NCBI GenBank assembly: GCA_964509475.1
Contig: CAZDXJ010000046.1
Location: forward strand, 1-19,206
Length of the DNA stretch: 19,206 nucleotides
Direction of reading: 5' to 3'
From: CAZDXJ01 sp964509475
GTDB lineage: Bacteria > Pseudomonadota > Gammaproteobacteria > Methylococcales > Methylomonadaceae
Shown in pieces: positions 14,783 through 19,206 of the stretch; positions within the stretch are counted from its first letter, which is position 1, and each line of letters starts with the position of its first letter. The notes under the pieces are model-generated. The model did not search any database. It worked only from the letters and a program-made list of their open reading frames with translations, and was not told the DNA's origin. Both the position numbers and the translations under genes were made by a program.

Positions 14783-15478
14783 TCAACCTTTGCTACGCAA
14801 ATATTTTTCCACACCGGTAATTTTCGTGGCCGCCGCCTCCCTTTCTCTAATAACCCGTTTGGCTAAATATCTTGCCACGCCACTTATTGGGTTTTTATCC
14901 CTGTTCTCCAAATATTTCTCAACCCCGGTCACACTGCTTCCTTGTTTATTGGCCAGGTATCTGGATACACCCGTCAGGCCATCCTCGGATTTCTGCACTT
15001 GTTGCTGCCGTACCGGTGCAGACGAAACTCTGCGCCTGACTTTTTTTGGTGATTCTGTCGCAACTCCTCTTTTTTTGAGGAAAAAGAAAGCTGCAGCCGC
15101 AGCAACTACTACTAAAATCAGTAATGTATTTGAAGAACCTTTCCCTGCCGTTGCCACACCCGGTTTTGCCGCAACAACAGTATCCGTATTTGTTGCAACA
15201 GGCGCAACAGATCGACTTGCCGTTATTTTGGCAGATTGCTGTTTATGTTTTGCAATCAGCTTTTCATCCTTGAACAGCACAGTTGGTTTAAAATTAGCGG
15301 CCGGATATTGCGCATCGGCAGAACTTGCAGATGCTGAATTTTTATTTATATAATCAGTATCTTTATAAACAACTTTCGGTTGAAAGTCTGCCGCTGGATA
15401 TTCAGTTTCTGCCCCCACCAAAGGACTACTCAGCAGCAACGCCGCTAAAGCACCTTTTATTAAATTATTCTTTATCAC
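14783..15478 (-). CDS. Bitopic membrane protein with four TGVxKYL repeats
   Basis: I recognise no described family. The frame opens with GTG at 15487 (234 residues). I prefer the GTG three codons later (15478, 231 residues), because AGGTG then lies six bases before the start. In the 234-residue numbering, residues 1-26 form a signal peptide (cleavage expected after LVGA). Two copies of a YPAA[D/N]FxPxV motif follow at 30-43 and 61-74, then an Ala/Val/Thr-rich linker. A membrane helix (121-137, TLLILVVVAAAAAFFFL) is followed by KKR and a basic stretch, which puts the C-terminus in the cytoplasm. TGVxKYL-type motifs start at 172, 187, 202 and 224. The last, TGVEKYLRSKG, is the C-terminus, as in the 394-aa protein. 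It follows tkt2 on the same strand with 131 bp between. A role anchoring a cytoplasmic partner to the membrane is inference. Confidence 0.88.
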   Translation of the reverse strand: MIKNNLIKGALAALLLSSPLVGAETEYPAADFQPKVVYKDTDYINKNSASASSADAQYPAANFKPTVLFKDEKLIAKHKQQSAKITASRSVAPVATNTDTVVAAKPGVATAGKGSSNTLLILVVVAAAAAFFFLKKRGVATESPKKVRRRVSSAPVRQQQVQKSEDGLTGVSRYLANKQGSSVTGVEKYLENRDKNPISGVARYLAKRVIREREAAATKITGVEKYLRSKG

Positions 15479-15510
15479 GTTATTCACCTATATATCGTAA
15501 GAAGCGGATA

Positions 15511-15559
15511 GAGACCCCAACCCAATGGCTGGTAGCCTCAGTCAATTATAAGGGGTCTC
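15511..15559. other. Inverted repeat between tkt2 and the bitopic gene
   Basis: GAGACCCC (15511-15518) and GGGGTCTC (15552-15559) are perfect eight-base arms with a 33-base interior. On the minus strand no T-run follows, so it is not a classic terminator. It could regulate read-through from tkt2 or be an operator of the TGVxKYL gene. The interior contains TATAAT on the minus strand, but without a good -35 partner. Confidence 0.35.
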
Positions 15560-15609
15560 ACCGTCAAATGGAATAATCTATATTTCCATTAACACGTTAT
15601 CTTTAACAC

Positions 15610-17622
15610 TCAAAGAACTGTCTGGACGTGGTTCACGACATTATCGACCGTGAAGCCAAACGCTTCAAACAAGTCTCCAGCAGGAGCCGATTCACCAAAG
15701 CGATCCAGTCCCACGACATCGCCTTCGCTACCCACGTATTTCCACCACAGGTCGGTGACACCGGCTTCCACGGCAACCCGTTTTTTCACTGAGGGTGGCA
15801 ATACCGAATCCTGGTAGGTTTGGTCTTGGTCATCAAAAACATTGGTCGATGGCATCGATACCACGCGGATGTTTTTGCCTTGGGCCGTCAACACTTCCGC
15901 GGCTCCCAGCGCAAGACCCACTTCCGAGCCGGTGGCAATGAGTATCGCATCCGGTTCCCCGTCACTGTCTTTGAGTATGTATCCGCCACGGGCTATGGCG
16001 TCAATCTGCTCTTGATTGCGTTCGACATGCGGCAACCCTTGCCGGGAAAAAATCAGGGTCGAGGGGCCGTCGCTGCGTTCTAATGCCGCTTTCCAGCACA
16101 TGGCGGATTCAACAGCGTCACAAGGACGCCAGACTTGCATGTTCGGGATTAAACGCAAGGTCGCCGTTTGTTCAACCGGTTGGTGCGTGGGGCCGTCTTC
16201 TCCGAGTCCGATGGAGTCGTGGGTGTAGACGAATATCGTCGGTATCTTCATCAGTGCCGCCATCCGCAAAGCGTTGCGGGCGTATTCCGAGAACATTTCA
16301 AAGGTGGCGCCGTAGGGTTTGAAACCGCCGTGCAGGGCGATTCCGTTCATCATCGCCGACATGCCGAATTCGCGGACACCGTAGTAGACGTAGTTGCCGT
16401 CGTGTCCTTCGGCGTTGACGTCTTTGCAACCGGACCAGAGGGTCAGGTTGGAGCCGGCCAGGTCGGCGGAACCGCCGAGCAGTTCTGGCAGTAACGGGCC
16501 AAAACCGTTGAGCGTGTTTTGTGAGGCTTTCCGGCTGGCGATGGTTTCGCCTTTGCCGTTGACGTCGGCGATGAAGGCATTGGCTTTTTCCGACCAGTCT
16601 GCCGGTAGTTCACCGGCGATGCGCCGTTCAAATTCCGCGGCCAGTTCAGGATAGGCGGCGCGGTAAGCTTCGAATTTTTGTTTCCAGGCCGTTTCGCTTT
16701 CTGTGCCTTTGCTTTTGGCGTCCCAACCGGCGTAGATATCTTCCGGAATTTCAAATTCCGGGTGTGACCAACCCAGTGTTTCCCGGACCAACGCGACTTC
16801 GTCTTTTCCCAGCGCCGCGCCGTGACATTCTTCTTTGCCTTGCTTGTTGGGGGAACCAAAACCGATGATGGTTTGGCAGCAAATCAATGTGGGTTGCTCA
16901 CTGTTGGCACGGGCAGTTTCGATCGCTTGTTTGATCGCCTCTGCATCGTGTCCGTCGACTTTCGGAATCACTTGCCAGCCATAGGCTTCAAAGCGTTTGG
17001 GGGTGTCGTCCATGAACCAGCCGGGAACACCGCCTTCACCACGGACTTCGCCGTCTATCGAGATGTTGTTGTCGTCGTAGAAAACAATCAGTTTGCCCAA
17101 TCCCATCGATCCGGCCAGCGAGCAGGCTTCGTGCGAGATGCCTTCCATCAAGCATCCATCACCTAAAAAGGTGTAGGTGTAATGATCAACAATCGTGTGT
17201 CCCGGCCGGTTGAATTGCCCGGCCAGCGTGCGTTCCGCCAATGCCATGCCAACGGCGTTGGCTATACCTTGTCCCAGGGGGCCGGTGGTCGTTTCCACGC
17301 CCGGCGCATATCCGTATTCCGGATGACCCGGTGTCCGTGAGTGCAGTTGACGGAAATTCTTTAATTCTTCGATGGGCAGATCGTAACCGCTTAAGTGCAG
17401 CAGCGAGTAGAGTAACATGGATCCATGACCGTTCGATAAAATAAAACGATCCCGGTTCGGCCAGTTCGGGTTGACCGGATTATGATTCAGGTAATCATTC
17501 CATAATACTTCGGCTATGTCAGCCATTCCCATTGGGGCGCCCGGATGCCCGGAGTTTGCTTTCTGCACGGCGTCCATGCTTAAAACGCGTATAGCGTTCG
17601 CTAGTTCTCGGCGCGAAGGCAT
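15610..17622 (-). CDS. tkt: Transketolase, copy 2
   Basis: The encoded 670 residues are identical to copy 1, and I find no nucleotide difference either, including at synonymous sites. All transketolase landmarks are therefore present: His26 in GHPGAPMG, the ThDP motif at 154-186, and the C-terminal RFGESAPAGDLFE. It is the third gene of hxlA2-hxlB2-tkt2, after a 139-bp spacer. What differs is the context. The stop codon is followed directly by a different 131-bp spacer with an eight-base inverted repeat and then the bitopic TGVxKYL gene. The MITE-like element seen next to copy 1 is absent here. Two identical copies would raise gene dosage for an enzyme needed at high level in RuMP growth; this purpose is inference. 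Confidence 0.97.
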   Translation of the reverse strand: MPSRRELANAIRVLSMDAVQKANSGHPGAPMGMADIAEVLWNDYLNHNPVNPNWPNRDRFILSNGHGSMLLYSLLHLSGYDLPIEELKNFRQLHSRTPGHPEYGYAPGVETTTGPLGQGIANAVGMALAERTLAGQFNRPGHTIVDHYTYTFLGDGCLMEGISHEACSLAGSMGLGKLIVFYDDNNISIDGEVRGEGGVPGWFMDDTPKRFEAYGWQVIPKVDGHDAEAIKQAIETARANSEQPTLICCQTIIGFGSPNKQGKEECHGAALGKDEVALVRETLGWSHPEFEIPEDIYAGWDAKSKGTESETAWKQKFEAYRAAYPELAAEFERRIAGELPADWSEKANAFIADVNGKGETIASRKASQNTLNGFGPLLPELLGGSADLAGSNLTLWSGCKDVNAEGHDGNYVYYGVREFGMSAMMNGIALHGGFKPYGATFEMFSEYARNALRMAALMKIPTIFVYTHDSIGLGEDGPTHQPVEQTATLRLIPNMQVWRPCDAVESAMCWKAALERSDGPSTLIFSRQGLPHVERNQEQIDAIARGGYILKDSDGEPDAILIATGSEVGLALGAAEVLTAQGKNIRVVSMPSTNVFDDQDQTYQDSVLPPSVKKRVAVEAGVTDLWWKYVGSEGDVVGLDRFGESAPAGDLFEAFGFTVDNVVNHVQTVL

Positions 17623-17726
17623 AGTCTTCTCCTTATATTCTTCTGTTTATGTGATTTTTGTCGCTTTGTCTGCGTGTCCACGCAGCTTGCTTGGCTTCGA
17701 TGGCTTGTCGCCGCGGCTGGCGTGCG

Positions 17727-17750
17727 AACGAGCGGCGAATGCCACTCGCT
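17727..17750 (-). other. Hairpin in the hxlB2-tkt2 spacer
   Basis: Identical to the ten-base-pair hairpin at 10702-10725, with the same position relative to hxlB and tkt. Its presence in both copies follows from the duplication and is not independent evidence of function. Confidence 0.5.
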
Positions 17751-17761
17751 CTTGTGGCCGT

Positions 17762-18295
17762 TTATTCCAGATTCGCGTGCCTTGAACGCATTTCTTCTTC
17801 CGCTATCCCTTTCTCGTGGATGATATGCGCTATCATCGCTTCCAGAAACAACAATGTCGATAGCTCGAATACCGTTCCCATCGGCATGCCTTTAACCTTG
17901 CCATATTGATCATCGCTTCCTATCTGGAAGGTTCTATCGGCCAGATCACCGATAGTCGAGCTGGATTTTGCCGAAATCAAGACAATCGTGGCACCAATTG
18001 CTTTCGCCTTTTTGGCAAAGGCTATCAGCTGTTCAGTTTCTCCGGAACCCGAGATAATGATCAGCAAATCACCCTCTTTTATACTTGGTGTCACAATCTC
18101 GCCCACGACACTGACATCATAACCGCCATGCATCAGACGCATGGCGAAAAAATTACCCACCAACTTCGAACGGCCCGCGCCGGAGATAAATATACGTTTG
18201 GCGCCGTCGAGCATTTCAGTCAGTTTGACGTCATAAGAATCATCGGTCGCTTCCAGAATGCTGCCAATCTTATCGATAACCAGTTTCTGATGCAT
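17762..18295 (-). CDS. hxlB: 3-hexulose-6-phosphate isomerase, copy 2
   Basis: Identical in protein and, as far as I can read, in DNA to the gene at 10737-11270. It is a 177-residue SIS-domain isomerase that turns 3-hexulose 6-phosphate into fructose 6-phosphate. The SGSGET phosphate-binding loop and the N-terminal ISGAGRSKL segment are intact, so this copy should be active. It starts three bases after hxlA2, with the same ribosome-binding site inside the end of hxlA, and is followed by the same 139-bp hairpin-bearing spacer before tkt2. Confidence 0.96.
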   Translation of the reverse strand: MHQKLVIDKIGSILEATDDSYDVKLTEMLDGAKRIFISGAGRSKLVGNFFAMRLMHGGYDVSVVGEIVTPSIKEGDLLIIISGSGETEQLIAFAKKAKAIGATIVLISAKSSSTIGDLADRTFQIGSDDQYGKVKGMPMGTVFELSTLLFLEAMIAHIIHEKGIAEEEMRSRHANLE

Positions 18296-18298
18296 GAC

Positions 18299-18946
18299 TT
18301 ACGCCCCTGCGGCATCGACCAGTTCACGAATTTCACGAGCCGCTTCTGCGGGTGATGGCGCGCCATAAATCGCTGCCCCGACCACGATAATATCCGCACC
18401 GGCTTCAACAACCTGCTGTACCGTGGCCGGCTTGATGCCACCCGCAACTGAAACCCGCACATCCAGACCCAAATCCGCAATCGCCTGCAAATCTTCAAAC
18501 GGGGTCTGACCGGCCGCTTGCGCGTCCAGACCCGTGTGGACACCAACAATCTGCGCACCCAGTTCCGCTGAAGCACGTGCACATTCGGTTTTGTCCGGTA
18601 CATTGATCAAGTCAACCTGAACTTCCGCATTATGGGCTTTGGCCGCTTTGACAACACCACCAATCGTCGCCAGTCCGGACACACCCAAAACCGTACAAAT
18701 ATCAGCGCCTGCCGCATAAAATGGAGTCGCTTCGTATTCACCCGCGTCCATCGTTTTCAAATCAACCAAAATCAGTTGATCCGGAAATTTTGCTCTTAAT
18801 TCTTCAACCAGCGCCAAACCATTGTATTTGATACAGGGGGTACCGATTTCAAATATATCAACGTAAGGCGCCACCTGTTCGGCAAGGGCTACTGTTGCGT
18901 CGAAATCTAATGAATCTAAGGCAATTTGAATTAATGGTTTTGCCAT
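18299..18946 (-). CDS. hxlA: 3-hexulose-6-phosphate synthase, copy 2
   Basis: The 215-residue product is identical to that of copy 1, so it should fix formaldehyde onto ribulose 5-phosphate with the same properties. The two genes differ only by silent changes at 18869 and 18923, both within the first 80 bases of the coding sequence. The ribosome-binding site GGAGC is kept, but the leader differs (18950, 18958 and beyond). Separate promoters could therefore give the two identical enzyme sets different regulation. It heads hxlA2-hxlB2-tkt2, followed by the bitopic TGVxKYL gene. Confidence 0.97.
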   Translation of the reverse strand: MAKPLIQIALDSLDFDATVALAEQVAPYVDIFEIGTPCIKYNGLALVEELRAKFPDQLILVDLKTMDAGEYEATPFYAAGADICTVLGVSGLATIGGVVKAAKAHNAEVQVDLINVPDKTECARASAELGAQIVGVHTGLDAQAAGQTPFEDLQAIADLGLDVRVSVAGGIKPATVQQVVEAGADIIVVGAAIYGAPSPAEAAREIRELVDAAGA

Positions 18947-19206
18947 GTTTTTGCTCCGATTTGGTTAAAATTTTTATACATAATTTACGCGTAGGGCACT
19001 TTATCATAATGGAATCAGATGTCAATCCCTTCATAGCTATGCTGAAAATCGACATTCGCACTTACGTTGCCGCCTTAAATACAATCTGATACTTGACATA
19101 GACTGAATTAGGTTTGAAAACATCTTCAGCACCACTCATATATGCATCAAGCCGTTACTAAAAGTTTATGCTTTTCAATAATATCTAGCATAATCTTATT
19201 CACGCC
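18947..19206. other. Upstream region of hxlA copy 2
   Basis: About 260 bp up to the window edge without a supported gene. It contains the leader and candidate promoter of hxlA2. The remainder is AT-rich and shows nothing I can name. Confidence 0.5.
18998..19025 (-). promoter_or_regulatory. Candidate promoter of hxlA copy 2
   Basis: On the minus strand TTGACA (19025-19020) is followed after 16 bases by TAAAGT (19003-18998), the same hexamers as upstream of hxlA1. The -35 is a perfect match and the -10 matches at four of six. A TATAAA nearer the gene is an alternative. Confidence 0.5.

Larger units (their letters stand above)
15610..18946 (-). repeat. Duplicated hxlA-hxlB-tkt block, copy 2
   Basis: Partner of 8585-11921 at an offset of 7,025 bp, same orientation. 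The core 15610-18868 appears identical. Differences begin at 18869 and 18923 (both silent in hxlA), then at 18950 and 18958 in the leader, after which homology is lost. Recombination between the two direct copies would delete one block together with the bitopic gene, tal and fba. Confidence 0.95.

Noticed and set aside
14790..15353. Open frame of 187 codons on the plus strand
   Set aside because: It is antisense to the bitopic TGVxKYL gene, which has a signal peptide, a membrane helix, repeated motifs and a ribosome-binding site. The antisense product shows no recognisable feature.

Overview
The window looks like chromosomal DNA of a gammaproteobacterial (type I) methanotroph or a closely related ribulose-monophosphate (RuMP) methylotroph. 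The reason is gene content: hexulose-6-phosphate synthase (hxlA/hps), hexulose-6-phosphate isomerase (hxlB/phi), transketolase, transaldolase and class II fructose-bisphosphate aldolase are clustered, and hxlA-hxlB-tkt is present twice. No methane or methanol dehydrogenase gene lies in the window, so the methanotroph assignment is inference.

Layout. 1-977: a remnant of a transposase gene (minus strand) with an internal deletion, then about 610 bp of non-coding leader holding one copy of a palindromic repeat. 978-6395 (plus strand): a pyruvate dehydrogenase operon, aceE-aceF-lpd, ended by a perfect 16-bp hairpin. 6396-7117: about 720 bp without genes, filled with inverted-repeat elements and direct repeats. 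7118-18946 is entirely on the minus strand. In transcription order (right to left) it reads hxlA2-hxlB2-tkt2, a bitopic membrane protein with TGVxKYL repeats, tal, fba, hxlA1-hxlB1-tkt1, and a soluble protein with 17 TGVxKYL repeats.

How the genes fit together. HxlA and HxlB fix formaldehyde onto ribulose 5-phosphate and give fructose 6-phosphate. Fba, Tal and Tkt regenerate the acceptor pentose. The PDH complex turns the pyruvate product into acetyl-CoA. The two hxlA-hxlB-tkt units are identical over about 3.26 kb (8585-11843 and 15610-18868) as far as I can read. They differ only at the extreme 5' end of hxlA and in the promoter and leader. This points to a very recent duplication or ongoing gene conversion.

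The most unusual content is the pair of proteins built on a short motif, [T/S][G/S]V-x-[K/R]Y-[hydrophobic]. One is a 394-aa soluble protein with 17 copies, mostly 20 residues apart. The other has a signal peptide, two copies of a YPAA[D/N]F motif on the periplasmic side, one membrane helix and four TGVxKYL copies on the cytoplasmic side. Each follows one of the two tkt copies on the same strand. I propose, as inference only, that they form a membrane-anchored scaffold linked to C1 assimilation. I recognise no described family for them.

Three inverted-repeat (MITE-like) elements sharing GATTTATCAG/CTGATAAATC arms sit between transcription units, and one abuts the exact edge of the duplicated block.
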